Shown: piece after piece, positions 42,682 to 52,421 of the stretch
Position numbering within the stretch: position 1 is the stretch's first letter
Layout of the letters: each line of letters begins with the position of its first letter
Source: Planctomycetota bacterium
Lineage (GTDB): Bacteria; Planctomycetota; UBA1135; GCA-002686595
Length of the DNA stretch: 62,057 nt
Assembly: GCA_023150475.1 (NCBI GenBank)
Contig: JAKLKU010000026.1
Coordinates: forward strand, 1-62,057
Reading direction: 5' to 3'
Notes under the pieces: generated by a model
What the model saw: only the letters and a program-made list of their open reading frames with translations
What the model was told of the DNA's origin: nothing
The model's database searches: none
Program-made: the position numbers and the translations under genes

Positions 42682-44099
42682 GCGTCCCTCGCGAGCCGTG
42701 CGGCGCGCAGCGCGTCGATCGCGTCGAAGTAGAGCTCTTCGATCTGCTCCGCGTCGCGCGCGACGCTCTTGATCGGTTCGGGTTCGCGATAGAGCTCGTC
42801 GAGCTTCGAGCGGTCGCCGATCAACGCGGCGAGCTGCCGCGCGAGGTCCTCGACGTCACCGACCTTGAAGTGATAGCCCGAATGTCCCGGCACGACGAGT
42901 TCGGCCATCCCGCCGAGGTCGCTGACGAGCATCGGCGTGCGCGTCGCGATGCCTTCGACGATCACGAGCGGCGAATTCTCCCACCACACGCTCGGCACGA
43001 CGAGCAGATCGGTGTTGCACAGCGCCTGCGGCACTTCGGCGCGCGCGAGCGGCCCGGCGAGTTTCGCGCCGACTTCGCGAGCGAGGCGCTCGAGTTCCGC
43101 GACGTACTCGTGATTGTGTTGGAAGGGTCCGTACAAGGAGAGTTCGGCGCGCGCGCTGAGCTCGGGCGCGAGCCGTGCCCACGCCTGCAACAGGAGGTGC
43201 GGCGCCTTGTGCGGCGCGAGCGTGCCGAGGAACGCGACGCGCAGCTTCTCGCCGCGCGTGCGCTCGACGCGCCCGAAACGCGAGAGGTCGATCCCGGTGC
43301 GCAGGAACTGGATGCGCTCCGGAGGAATGCCCCACTCGACGAAGCGCTCGCGCAGGAAATGGCTCGGCGAGAGGAAGCGGTGGACGTTCGGCACCAACCG
43401 TTCGCGGAACGCGCGGTCGCGTTCGGCGACGGCGCGCGCGAGCTCGTCGGCGAGCTCGAGATCGACCGCCCGCGGTTCTGCTCGGCCATCCTTGAGTCCA
43501 CGCGCGAACTTCGCCGCGCCGCGCGCCGCGGGACCGAGGTCGACGCCGGTCGCGCCGCGCACCCGCGCGATCCACGTCGCGAGTCGCCGTTCGGTCGACG
43601 ACTGCGCGAACTTGAAGCTCGCGAGGCACTCCCCGCAGCGACGGAACTCGATCGTGTGGCAGATCGAAGTGTCGGCGTGCACGCGCTGGCCGTAACGAGC
43701 GCACTGCAACCAGTAGTCGTGCAGCGTGAAGAGCGTCGGCACGTAACGCTCCGCGCACGCTTCGACGCAGCCGATCGAGAGGTACCAGAGGTGCTGGAAG
43801 TGCACGACGTCCGGCGCGAGCTTCTCGAGCCACTCGACGAACACGGCGTCGACGCGCGGGTCGTCCCACGTCTCGCCGAGCGCGCGATAGTGCAAGTTGT
43901 TGATCAGCTCGACGACTCGGAGCCCGCCGTACTCGCGTTCGCGCACCGAGAAGTCGACGAGCGAGATGTCCTTCTCCGCCGTGAAGACCACGACTTCGTG
44001 GCCGCGCCGCGCGAGCTCCTGTCCGAGCTGCAACGTGTAGACCTCGGTCCCGGCCGCGTGCTTCGGCAGGAAGTTGTGGACGACGAGCAGGACCTTCAT
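42678..44099 (-). CDS. GT4-family glycosyltransferase
   Basis: GT-B fold enzyme of 473 residues. It begins VLLVVHNFLPKHAAGTEVYT, with HFQHLWYLS, RRCGECLASF (a Cys pair in the N-domain), a C-domain with LGTLAPHKAPHLL and ENSPLVIVEGIATRTP, the E-x7-E motif. Part of the same operon as the other transferases. The acceptor and donor sugars cannot be read from the sequence. Confidence 0.83.
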   Translation of the reverse strand: MKVLLVVHNFLPKHAAGTEVYTLQLGQELARRGHEVVVFTAEKDISLVDFSVREREYGGLRVVELINNLHYRALGETWDDPRVDAVFVEWLEKLAPDVVHFQHLWYLSIGCVEACAERYVPTLFTLHDYWLQCARYGQRVHADTSICHTIEFRRCGECLASFKFAQSSTERRLATWIARVRGATGVDLGPAARGAAKFARGLKDGRAEPRAVDLELADELARAVAERDRAFRERLVPNVHRFLSPSHFLRERFVEWGIPPERIQFLRTGIDLSRFGRVERTRGEKLRVAFLGTLAPHKAPHLLLQAWARLAPELSARAELSLYGPFQHNHEYVAELERLAREVGAKLAGPLARAEVPQALCNTDLLVVPSVWWENSPLVIVEGIATRTPMLVSDLGGMAELVVPGHSGYHFKVGDVEDLARQLAALIGDRSKLDELYREPEPIKSVARDAEQIEELYFDAIDALRAARLARDA

Positions 44100-44140
44100 C
44101 GCGGGCGGAGGATTCTATGCGCCCCCGCGCCGCGACGCAC

Positions 44141-45322
44141 TCAACCGGCGAGCGGCCGTGCGAGCTTCCACCAGAACTGCAACGCCCGATCGAGCACGCG
44201 CAGGAACGCGGCCGCGGCGCCGCGCTCGGAGAGCTGCGGCGCGATGGTGAGCGGTCCGCCGACCAGCAGCTCGCGATCCTTCACGCGCCGCACCGAGCGA
44301 GCGCGTTCGCGCGCCGCACGACGCCCGGCGGAATCGTGGAGGAACGCGAGCTTCCCGGCCCACCAACCGCCGAGCGTCCGCTCCTTCGCGCAGAACGCGA
44401 GCCAGACGGCCTCGTAGAGCACGAGCGCCGGCGCCGTGACGAACAACGTGCGCCGCGCGAGGTTCGCGTCGAGGAAGTACCAACGATTGCGCGAGTGGTA
44501 GAAGGCGCGCGAGCGCGGGTAGTTCGCCTTCGCGCGAAAACTGATGCCCGGCGTGCCGCCGCGGTGGAGACACAACGCGTCTTCGACCGAGAGGATCGTG
44601 TGCCCCGCCGCGCGCACGCGGAACGACAGATCGAGGTCCTCGAACAGGATGAAGTAACGTTCGTCGAAGCCGCCGAGCGCGAGCACGAGCTCGCGGCGCA
44701 CGAGCAACGCCACCGACACGGCGCCGCCGACCGTCAACGTGCCCGAACCACGCGCCCGATCGAGCGGGACGTAGAAGTTGCGCAGCGCGAAGAGTCCGAC
44801 GTAGTGGAGCTCGCCTCCGTCGTAGTGCACGCGCGTCGTTTCGGTCGCGAAGACGCTGCGCGGCTGCACGAGCGCGACGTCGGGGCGCGAACGCGCGGCG
44901 ACGACCAGTTTCTCGAGCACGCCGGCGGTCAACACGGCGTCGTTGTCGACGAGCAGCACCCACGGCGTCGTCGCGGCGCGCAAGCCGGCGTTGCGCGCCG
45001 GGCACGGTCCGTGGTTCTCCGCGAGCGCGAGCACCTCGGCCGTCGGCGAAAGCTCGCGCACGAGCTCGCGCGAGCCGTCGGTCGACGCGTTGTCGACGAC
45101 GATCGTGCGCTCGATGCGCGCGCCTTGCGCGGCGAGGCCTTCGAGGCACGGCGGCAGGTGCTCCGCGCCGTTGTAGTTGACGACCACCGCCGTGATGCGC
45201 GCGAACTCGTCGGCGCGCTCGCTGGCGAACGCGGCGGCGGACTCGCGGCCCGCGGCCTCGCGCTCCGAGCCCTCTCGGTCCTCGGCGGTTGCGCGCGCGG
45301 GCGTGCGATCGGCGGAGCTCAC
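44141..45322 (-). CDS. GT2-family glycosyltransferase (rhamnosyltransferase-like)
   Basis: A 393-residue protein with a 45-residue low-complexity lead, then a GT-A domain: VVVNYNGAEHLPPCLEGL, ENHGPCPARNAGL, the DND metal motif in LLVDNDAVL, and DERYFILFEDLDLSFRVRAAGH. A hydrophobic C-terminal part (about residues 285-320) may associate with the membrane. The GTG start overlaps the stop of the upstream gene (GTGA). Confidence 0.82.
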   Translation of the reverse strand: MSSADRTPARATAEDREGSEREAAGRESAAAFASERADEFARITAVVVNYNGAEHLPPCLEGLAAQGARIERTIVVDNASTDGSRELVRELSPTAEVLALAENHGPCPARNAGLRAATTPWVLLVDNDAVLTAGVLEKLVVAARSRPDVALVQPRSVFATETTRVHYDGGELHYVGLFALRNFYVPLDRARGSGTLTVGGAVSVALLVRRELVLALGGFDERYFILFEDLDLSFRVRAAGHTILSVEDALCLHRGGTPGISFRAKANYPRSRAFYHSRNRWYFLDANLARRTLFVTAPALVLYEAVWLAFCAKERTLGGWWAGKLAFLHDSAGRRAARERARSVRRVKDRELLVGGPLTIAPQLSERGAAAAFLRVLDRALQFWWKLARPLAG

Positions 45323-46986
45323 TTGAGCGGCAGTTCGAAGTCGGGCGCGTGGCACGGCGCGCGGTGCTTCAAGCAGTACGGCACCTGCGCGAGCACGCCG
45401 AACGCGGCCTTGACGAGCACCCACCACGCGCCGGGCGTCTCGCGCAAGCTCTTGCCGATGCCGATCGTGCCGGTCGCGTCGGCGACCTTGCCCGCCTGCT
45501 CGCGCTCGGAGCCGCGCAGGATGACGCGCGTCAGCACGAGCCACGGCAACCGCACGAGATCACCGGCCGGCGCATACTTCAGCATCGAGAGCCACGCGTT
45601 CCGCGCGTGGTAGTAGAGGCTGCGCTTGCCCATCTTGATGCCGAACGGCGTCTTGTGGAACGCACGCACGTCGGGGTACTGCAACACGCGATAGCCGAGG
45701 TTCAACAAGCGACACGTCAAGTCGCGCTCGTTGCCGTAGATGAAGAGCCGCGCGTCGTAATAACCCGCCTTGCGCAACGCGTCGAGCCGCGCGAGCGACG
45801 CACAACCGCGGAACGTGCTCATGTAGCGCTCGCGCTTCAAGTGTTCCTGCTCGAGGTACCCGGGCGGCATGCCGGGCTCTTCGACTTCGCACGACACGAT
45901 CGCGGTGGTCAGAGGCTCGCGCTCGAGCCGCGCGGTCATCCGCTCGACCCAATCGGGCGGCAGCACGACGTCGTCGTCGAGGATCGCCACGAGCTCGGTG
46001 GTCGCCGTCGCGAAGCCGATGTTGAACGTCTCGCACGCGCCGTAGCCCGAGTGCGGCATGCGCACGACCGTCAGACCTTCGAACTCCGCTTCGAGCGCTT
46101 CGACGGTACCGTCGGACGAGCAGTTGTCGACGACGACGATCGCGGCGAAGGGCACGGTCTGGGCGCGCAGCGCGCGCACGTTCTCCAGCACGTCCTTCTT
46201 CTTGTTGAAGGACGTCATCACGGCGGTCACTTGCGGCCGACGTTCACCGCCTGCGCTCGTCGCACCCGCAACGGCCGTCGCGCTCGCCGCAGCAGCGAGT
46301 CGCGCGTGCACGCGCGCCGCGCGGCGGGCGTCGGCGCGCACGAAGCCTTCGAGAGCCTCGACGCCCGGCACGTCGCAGTTGACGGTGCGCGCACGGTCGG
46401 CCGCCTCGGCGCGAGCGACGAGCTCGATCCGCTCGGCTTGGCTCGCGAAACGCGCGAGCGCGGCGCGTTTCCGAGCGCGGACCGCAGTGATGTCGACGAG
46501 CACGCCGTGCGCGAGCGGCACGTTGACCCCGTAGAAGAGCACTTCGGCGGCCGAACTCGCGCCGAGCGCGCTCGCGCCGACGGCGGAGAGCGCGCGATGG
46601 TCGGCGTGGTACTCGAACGGCGACGGCAGGTAGACCGCGTCCGGCGCGAACTCGGCGATCACGGCGGCGAGCTTCGCGGCGAGCGCAGGTTCCTTGTCGA
46701 GCCCGCCGTCGGGGCACTCGAGGAACCGCACGTCGTCGAGCCCGAGCTCACGCGCCGCCGCGCGCGACTCCGCGGCGCGAAGTTCGGCCACGCGCTGGCG
46801 GTCCGCGCCTTCGAGGCCCGCGGCGCCGTCGGTGGCGATCACGATGCGCACGGCGTCGCCGCGGGCGGCGTGCAACGCGAGGGTGCCGCCGAGGCCGAGC
46901 ACTTCGTCGTCGGGGTGCGGCGCGAACACGAGCACGCGGCGCGGGAAGCTCGCGAACGGCGCGAGCGGCGGGAACCCGTCGCTCAT
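45319..46986 (-). CDS. Fusion of PIG-L/LmbE-type deacetylase and GT2 glycosyltransferase
   Basis: A 555-residue two-domain protein. Residues 1-230 form a PIG-L deacetylase with the zinc motif APHPDDEVLGLGG and the distal YHADHRALS. Residues 255-555 form a GT2 transferase: VMTSFNKKKDVLENV, VDNCSSDGTVEAL, ILDDDVVLPPDW and NERDLTCRLLNLGYR. The two activities together suggest addition of an N-acetylhexosamine and its deacetylation in one polypeptide, though substrates are not known. A much longer open frame continues upstream but overlaps the next transferase and is rejected; this ATG overlaps that gene by 4 nt. Confidence 0.82.
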   Translation of the reverse strand: MSDGFPPLAPFASFPRRVLVFAPHPDDEVLGLGGTLALHAARGDAVRIVIATDGAAGLEGADRQRVAELRAAESRAAARELGLDDVRFLECPDGGLDKEPALAAKLAAVIAEFAPDAVYLPSPFEYHADHRALSAVGASALGASSAAEVLFYGVNVPLAHGVLVDITAVRARKRAALARFASQAERIELVARAEAADRARTVNCDVPGVEALEGFVRADARRAARVHARLAAAASATAVAGATSAGGERRPQVTAVMTSFNKKKDVLENVRALRAQTVPFAAIVVVDNCSSDGTVEALEAEFEGLTVVRMPHSGYGACETFNIGFATATTELVAILDDDVVLPPDWVERMTARLEREPLTTAIVSCEVEEPGMPPGYLEQEHLKRERYMSTFRGCASLARLDALRKAGYYDARLFIYGNERDLTCRLLNLGYRVLQYPDVRAFHKTPFGIKMGKRSLYYHARNAWLSMLKYAPAGDLVRLPWLVLTRVILRGSEREQAGKVADATGTIGIGKSLRETPGAWWVLVKAAFGVLAQVPYCLKHRAPCHAPDFELPLK

Positions 46987-48227
46987 CGCCGACGCGCTCC
47001 GGCGATCGAGACGTAGAGCGCCTCGAGCTCCGCGGCGGCATCCGCCGCGCGGCGCGGCTGCGGCGGGATGCGTCTCTGTTCTTCGTCGAGCATCGAAGGC
47101 AGAGAGCGTAATGCCTCGAACGCCGCCGTCCAGGCCGCGACGTCGCCCGCCGGCAACACCCGCCCTGCACCGTGGAGCCGCTCGCCGAGCGCGCCGCGGT
47201 CGGAGACCCAGGACGGGAGCCCGAGGGCGAGGCTTTCGTCGACGACGAGGCCGTAGCTCTCGGCGAGCCGCGACGGAAAGGCGCCGAGCGCCGCGCCGAC
47301 GGCCGCCGCTTCGAGTTCGCGCTCGCCGTACGCTCCTTGACGCCGGACCGCGAGCGCGCCGCGGTCGCGCTCGATGCGCGCGCCGAGGTCCGGCTCGAGC
47401 GCGGGGCCGAGCAACCGGAGTTCGAACGCGCCCGGCGGGAACGGCGCGAGCGCGCGGACGAGGTCGAGCGTGCCTTTGGCTTCGCTCAAGTTGCCGAAGT
47501 GCAGCACGACGAGCGGCGCGGTCGCAGCGCCGTCGGGTCTCGCGACGCGCGCGAGCTCGCGGCAGAGCCCGGGCTCGATCACCTGGATCCGGTCGAACGC
47601 GCGAACACTGGCCCGTTGCACGTACGGTGCGAGCGCGGCGGCGTGCGCCCGGCTCGGCGCCAGCACGGCGCGTGCGACGGTGAGTTCGGCGGCGAACGAG
47701 CGCGCGCGAGCCGCGAGCCGCCGTTCGAGCTCGCCCGCTGGGATTCCGGGCGCGTCCGGAGCGACGCACCGCGCGCACGCCGCGAACTCGTCGGGCGGCG
47801 GACACGCGAGCGCGGGATCGGGCGAGCGCCGGAAGAAGCGCGGGCACGTCGCGAACGCGTCGTGCAGCGTGATCACCACGGGAGCTTCCTCGGACAGCGT
47901 GCGCGCGAGGTTCGACGACAGCGTGAACCAGTGGTGCACGTGCACGATGTCGACGCCGCGCACCGCTTCGAGCACCGCGTGCGCGAGCCGCGGCCTGAGG
48001 ATCTCGAGGTCGTACACTTCGTGCGCGAGGCGCGGCACGCGGACGACCGGGATCCCGTCGAGCGTCGCAGTGACGAGCTCCGGCCGGACGCTCGGCCGCT
48101 GCGTGCCGACGACGAGCCGCACGTCGTGCCCACGCGCGGCGAGCGCTCGCAACGTCGCGCGCACGACGAGTTCGGTCCCGCCCTGGAACTCCTGCGGATC
48201 GAGCTGGCTGACGAACGCGACCTTCAT
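46983..48227 (-). CDS. GT4-family glycosyltransferase
   Basis: GT-B enzyme of 414 residues: KVAFVSQLDPQEFQGGTE, DIVHVHHWFTLS, a Cys-rich segment (CPPPDEFAACARC), and AESYGLVVDESLALGLP with the E-x7-E motif. It shares this layout with the transferase at 41245-42681, so the two are probably paralogues. It overlaps both neighbours by 4 nt within the polysaccharide operon. Confidence 0.83.
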   Translation of the reverse strand: MKVAFVSQLDPQEFQGGTELVVRATLRALAARGHDVRLVVGTQRPSVRPELVTATLDGIPVVRVPRLAHEVYDLEILRPRLAHAVLEAVRGVDIVHVHHWFTLSSNLARTLSEEAPVVITLHDAFATCPRFFRRSPDPALACPPPDEFAACARCVAPDAPGIPAGELERRLAARARSFAAELTVARAVLAPSRAHAAALAPYVQRASVRAFDRIQVIEPGLCRELARVARPDGAATAPLVVLHFGNLSEAKGTLDLVRALAPFPPGAFELRLLGPALEPDLGARIERDRGALAVRRQGAYGERELEAAAVGAALGAFPSRLAESYGLVVDESLALGLPSWVSDRGALGERLHGAGRVLPAGDVAAWTAAFEALRSLPSMLDEEQRRIPPQPRRAADAAAELEALYVSIAGARRR

Positions 48228-48940
48228 CGTTGCGCGCTCCCCGCCTCGTCGAGGAGAGTCCGCCAGGCGACGAACGCCTCGCCGAACCGCCCGGGGCCGA
48301 GCCGCGCACCGGCGCGACGCGCGTTCTCTTCGGCGAGCGCGACGAGCTTGCCCTCCGCGAGCTGCGAAACGTGCCTGCCGAGCGCGGCGAGCTTCACGTC
48401 CCACACGGCCGTGACGTCGAGCACGTACTGCGCGGCGCACGCGCTCCACACTTCGTAACCGAACGTGCGGTCCGCGAGCGCCGCGCCGCCGCGGGGCAAC
48501 GCCGCGAGCGCCCGATCGAAGGCTCGCGCGAGAGCACGGTGGTCGACGTGCGCTTCGCCCGGCCACGGCGCGTAGACCAAGTCGGGCGCGGTGCTTTCGA
48601 AGTGCCGAGCGAGCCGCTCGCCGGCGGCCGCGAGCTCCGGCGCCGTCGGCTCGTGCCCTTCCGGGTAGTCCCAGAACTCGTAGTGCGCGATGCCGAGCTC
48701 GCGGCCGGCCGCGCGCGCTTCGTCACGACGCACCTCGGGATCGACGCCCGCCGCGAGCCCGAGTCGACCGTCGAACGCGACGAGCACCCGCACGTCGGCG
48801 CCGCGCCGCGCGTGCAACGCAAGCGCGCCGCCGAGCCCCAACACGTCGTCGTCGGCGTGCGGCGCGAGCACGACGACACGGCTCGCCCGCGGCAACTCGA
48901 ACGGCGCGGTGAGCGCGGCTCTGGGCGACGGACTCGGCAT
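48224..48940 (-). CDS. PIG-L/LmbE-type deacetylase
   Basis: A 238-residue single-domain protein with APHADDDVLGLGGAL (zinc-binding motif) and the distal AHVDHRALA. The family removes acetyl groups from N-acetylglucosaminyl lipids and glycans. It is similar to the N-terminal domain of the fusion protein two genes downstream. Within the operon it probably deacetylates a sugar of the surface glycan or its lipid-linked precursor. Confidence 0.85.
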   Translation of the reverse strand: MPSPSPRAALTAPFELPRASRVVVLAPHADDDVLGLGGALALHARRGADVRVLVAFDGRLGLAAGVDPEVRRDEARAAGRELGIAHYEFWDYPEGHEPTAPELAAAGERLARHFESTAPDLVYAPWPGEAHVDHRALARAFDRALAALPRGGAALADRTFGYEVWSACAAQYVLDVTAVWDVKLAALGRHVSQLAEGKLVALAEENARRAGARLGPGRFGEAFVAWRTLLDEAGSAQR

Positions 48941-48952
48941 GCGTGGAGACGC

Positions 48953-50167
48953 TCACCAACCGCCGCGATCACGCGCGGTCTCGTCGAGCGTCAACGGATC
49001 TTGCCGCGCCGGAGTCGTCTTGTCGAAGGACCACGCGCCGCCGACTTCGAACGAGTCGCGGTCGAGCGCGCGCACGAAGTAGCGGCCCGGGAAGAGCCAC
49101 TCCCACGCGCGCGGCCCGAGCCGCCACGAGCGGCCGTCGACGAGCACGCCTGCGGCGAGCGGGAAATGCGGCGTCAGCGCGAGTTCGACGAGCCAGCGCG
49201 CCGCGCGCGGGAACACGAGCTCGGGCGCGCCCGCGACTTCACCGAGCGCCTGGACGGGATGGATCGGCGGACAGCGTCCGGCGCTCGGCAGTCGCTCGGC
49301 GCGCTCCGCGGCGAGTTCGATCTCGCGCGCCGCCTCCGCGCCGTGCCAACGCTCGAAGTACGCGCGCAGACTGATCCGGAAACGCGCCCGAGGATCGGCT
49401 TCGAACTCCGCGCCGACGCCGCTCGAGCGCGCCCAGTGGTGCACGAGGCGTGCGCGTGGCTCGAAGACGCACGCGAGGCCGCTCGCGCGGACGCGGCGCG
49501 CGAGGTCCGTGTCCTCGTAGTAGAGCGGATAACGCGGATCGAAGAGGCCTTTGAGCCGCGCGAGGTTCGTGGCCGGCAGGAACAACGCGGCGCCAGACAG
49601 CATCGAGAGCTCGAGCGGAGCGGTCGCGGCCCACACGCGCTCGGCGCGCACCGCGCGCCGGCGTGCGAGGCGCCGCGCGGCGCCAACGTCGTGTTCCGCG
49701 ACGAGCTCCGCGCGCAGGCTCGCGACGCTCGGCGTGCGGTGCGGCGGCAACGCGAGCTCGCACGTCGGGTCGACGTAGGTCGCCGGTGCGAGCACGCCGA
49801 GGTTCTCCGGCCACGGTCCGCGGAACAACGCGGCGAGCGAGCCCGGCAAGAATCCGACGTCGGGGTTGAGCACCGCGAGCCAGTCGCCAGCGGCGCGATG
49901 GCGCGCATGCTCGAGCGCGAGATTCGCGCCGCGCGCGTAGCCGAGGTTCTCGCTCGCGACGACGACGCGCGCGCCCGCGGCTTCGAGCGCCGCGTGCTCC
50001 GCGCGCGTCGTGACTCCCGGCGCGTTGTCGACGACGACGACGTCGAGCGCGTCGCGTGCGCCGCCCGCGGCGAGCCACTCGCGGACCAGCGACTGCACGG
50101 CGTGGCGCGCGAAGCGTGCCGCGCGGTAGTCGACGATCGACGCCGAGAGTCGGCGCGGCAGCGTCAT
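48953..50167 (-). CDS. GT2-family glycosyltransferase (rhamnosyltransferase-like)
   Basis: A 404-residue protein whose GT-A domain has VVVDNAPGVTTRAE, ENLGYARGANLALE, LNPDVGF (metal site) and YPLYYEDTDLARRVRASG. A C-terminal region of about 100 residues looks unrelated to the core and ends DETARDRGGW. The ATG overlaps the Wzt-like gene stop by 4 nt. An open frame extends far upstream but lies within the exporter gene and is rejected. Confidence 0.8.
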   Translation of the reverse strand: MTLPRRLSASIVDYRAARFARHAVQSLVREWLAAGGARDALDVVVVDNAPGVTTRAEHAALEAAGARVVVASENLGYARGANLALEHARHRAAGDWLAVLNPDVGFLPGSLAALFRGPWPENLGVLAPATYVDPTCELALPPHRTPSVASLRAELVAEHDVGAARRLARRRAVRAERVWAATAPLELSMLSGAALFLPATNLARLKGLFDPRYPLYYEDTDLARRVRASGLACVFEPRARLVHHWARSSGVGAEFEADPRARFRISLRAYFERWHGAEAAREIELAAERAERLPSAGRCPPIHPVQALGEVAGAPELVFPRAARWLVELALTPHFPLAAGVLVDGRSWRLGPRAWEWLFPGRYFVRALDRDSFEVGGAWSFDKTTPARQDPLTLDETARDRGGW

Positions 50168-51417
50168 GCCGAGCGCTCCGGCGCGCGCGGCGCCGGGGAG
50201 ACCGCGGAAGCCGGGGGCGCCTCGAGCGGCGCGAACCGCCAACGGTGCGGAAGCCGCACGAGCCCGAGCTCCTTCGTCCGCGCGCGCACGACGAGCGGCT
50301 CCGGCAACGCGAACTCGTGGTGACGATGCACGCCGTCGCCGTCGAAGAGCACCACCAACACGGTGAACGAGCCCGCGAGCAGCGGCAGCGCGTCGAACTC
50401 GAGCACGGCGCCGCCCGAACGCGGATCGACCGACACGCCGTCGACGTGCGTCGCGGCGGCGGCGACCAACGTCTTGTCCTGGCGCAGGAATCCGAGCCCG
50501 AGCTGCAGCGGGAAACGCGCGGGCTCGGGATTCTCCCACCACACGCGCACGGCGAGCGTTTCTCCGGCGGCGAGCTCGCGCACGGGCTCGCCGCCGGGCC
50601 GCACGCACTGCGCGGCTAGCACGCGCGGCAGACCGGCGGGCGGCGCCGTCGCGCTGGTCGAGCGCTCGCCGGGCGACGCCTCGCCGAGCTCGCGCTCGAA
50701 CGTCGCGTAGTCGTTGGTCACGCCCACGGCGTCGCCGAGCGCGCGCACCCGGCCGCGATCGAGCCACGCGGCGCGCGCACACAGGTTGCGCACGTCGTAG
50801 AGGCTGTGGCTGCAGAAGACGATCGTCTTGCCGCGGCGTTGGAAGTCGAGCACGCGGTCGACGCACTTCTTCTGGAAGTAGAGATCCCCCACCGCGAGCA
50901 CTTCGTCGATGATCAGCACGTCGGGATCGATCGTGGTCGCGAGCGCGAACGAGAGCCTGACCGCCATGCCGGTCGAGTAGGTGCGCACCGGAGCGTCGAC
51001 GAACTCGCCGAGTTCCGCGAAGTCGAGGATCGCGCCTTCCTTCTCGCGCAGCTCGCGGCGCGAGAGCCCGAGCAGCGCGCCGGCGAGCGCGAGGTTCTCC
51101 CGGCCCGAGAGCTCGAGGTGGAAGCCCGCGCCGAGCTCGAGCAACGCTCCGAGCCGGCCGTGCACGCGAAAGCGCCCCTTGCTCGGGAACGTCGTGCCCG
51201 CGAGCAGCTTCAGCAGCGTCGACTTGCCCGCGCCGTTCGCGCCGACGAGCCCGAACGATTCGCCGCGTGCGATCGTCGCCGTGACGTCGGCGAGCGCCCA
51301 GAACTCGGCGTGCCGGCGCACGAGGCCGAGGCTCGCCGCTTCGAGCACGCGATCCGCGCCGCTCGCATAACGCCGATAGGCCTTGCCGAGCCCTTCGATC
51401 TCGATCGCGGCCGCCAC
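50164..51417 (-). CDS. Wzt-type ABC transporter ATPase for polysaccharide export
   Basis: A 417-residue ATPase. The N-terminal ABC domain has Walker A GANGAGKST, signature YSTGMAVRLS and Walker B LIIDEVLAVGD. The C-terminal 120 residues (from about GGEPVRELAAGETLAVRVWW) resemble the Wzt carbohydrate-recognition domain that binds the glycan terminus. The GTG start is chosen because it lies one base after the permease stop with GAGGTG as Shine-Dalgarno. With the permease it forms a Wzm/Wzt exporter for a finished polymer. Confidence 0.87.
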   Translation of the reverse strand: MAAAIEIEGLGKAYRRYASGADRVLEAASLGLVRRHAEFWALADVTATIARGESFGLVGANGAGKSTLLKLLAGTTFPSKGRFRVHGRLGALLELGAGFHLELSGRENLALAGALLGLSRRELREKEGAILDFAELGEFVDAPVRTYSTGMAVRLSFALATTIDPDVLIIDEVLAVGDLYFQKKCVDRVLDFQRRGKTIVFCSHSLYDVRNLCARAAWLDRGRVRALGDAVGVTNDYATFERELGEASPGERSTSATAPPAGLPRVLAAQCVRPGGEPVRELAAGETLAVRVWWENPEPARFPLQLGLGFLRQDKTLVAAAATHVDGVSVDPRSGGAVLEFDALPLLAGSFTVLVVLFDGDGVHRHHEFALPEPLVVRARTKELGLVRLPHRWRFAPLEAPPASAVSPAPRAPERSA

Positions 51418-51418
51418 G

Positions 51419-52393
51419 TCACACCTCGTCGGCGAAGCGCCGCTTCGTGCACGCGAACAGCGTCGCACCGAAGAAATAGCTCGCGAGCGCCCACGGCGCG
51501 AAGTGCGCGAGCTCTCGAGCGATCGAGCTCTGGAAGACCAGCGCCGGCTCGTTCGACATCCACACGGCGCGCCACGCGTAGGCGAGCGAGTGGAGCGGGT
51601 TGAGCTCGAGCCAAGGGAGCCACTCGTCGATGCCGGGCAGCATCTCGCGCGCCGGGATCCAGAAGATCGGCGTCGCGAGCATCCAGAGCGTCAGCACGAG
51701 CCCGAGCCCGGCGGCGACGTCGCGCACGAAGACCGTCGCGGCGGAAAGCGCCAACGCGAGGCCGTACGCGAAGACGAGCTGCAACCCGAGGATCACCGGG
51801 CACCAGGCGAGCGCGATCCCCGGCGGCGGCCAAAGGCCCGCGAACGACGCGACGAGCGCGAACACGCCGAAACCGAGGCACTGCACGAGCGCGCTCGCGA
51901 GCACGCATTCGAGCGGCAGGAGCTCGGCGGGGAACGCGAGCTTCTTGATCAACGTGCCGTTCTCGACGAGCACCGTGCTCGCGCGCGCGACGCCTTCCGC
52001 GAAGCCAGTCCACGCGACGAGGCCGAGGAACATCCACACGCCGAGCGCGGCGCGCTGCGAGTCCGGCAAGTCACCGAGGCGGAACCCGAAGATGCGCGTG
52101 AAGAGGAAGTAGTAGACGCAGAAGAGCACGAGCGGCGTCGCGAGCGTCCACGCGCGGCCGAGCCACGTGCCCGAGTACCGCGCGGCGAGTTCGCGGCGCA
52201 CGCCGGCGACGAGGAGCTCGCGGCGGGCGAGCACCGTGCGCGGCAGGACGAAGGCTTGCACGAAGCCCGCGCCGAGCTTGCGCGCGAGCGACGACGGACC
52301 CGCATCGACCCACCGTGCGTCTTCGATGTCGGGCGTCGCTCGCATGCGCCGTGCTCGGCGCCAGAGGTTGGCTCTCGGTGAGGCGAGAGCCAA
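51419..52393 (-). CDS. Wzm-type ABC-2 permease for polysaccharide export
   Basis: A 324-residue permease with about six membrane helices after a 50-residue cytosolic lead. VRRELAARYSGTWLGRAWTL, VLFCVYYFLFTRIFGF and LNPLHSLAYAWRAV are typical of ABC-2 polysaccharide/polyol phosphate permeases. The start is either the TTG given or an ATG 48 nt inside (MRATPD); neither has a strong Shine-Dalgarno site. First gene of the polysaccharide operon. Confidence 0.85.
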   Translation of the reverse strand: MALASPRANLWRRARRMRATPDIEDARWVDAGPSSLARKLGAGFVQAFVLPRTVLARRELLVAGVRRELAARYSGTWLGRAWTLATPLVLFCVYYFLFTRIFGFRLGDLPDSQRAALGVWMFLGLVAWTGFAEGVARASTVLVENGTLIKKLAFPAELLPLECVLASALVQCLGFGVFALVASFAGLWPPPGIALAWCPVILGLQLVFAYGLALALSAATVFVRDVAAGLGLVLTLWMLATPIFWIPAREMLPGIDEWLPWLELNPLHSLAYAWRAVWMSNEPALVFQSSIARELAHFAPWALASYFFGATLFACTKRRFADEV

Positions 52394-52421
52394 GCGTTTT
52401 CCGGCGCCGCCGAGCGCCGGT

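Noticed and set aside
46987..48309. Upstream extension of the PIG-L/GT2 fusion to 996 residues
   Set aside because: The extension runs antisense-like through the coding frame of a clear GT4 gene; the ATG at 46986 gives a complete PIG-L domain and a 4-nt overlap.
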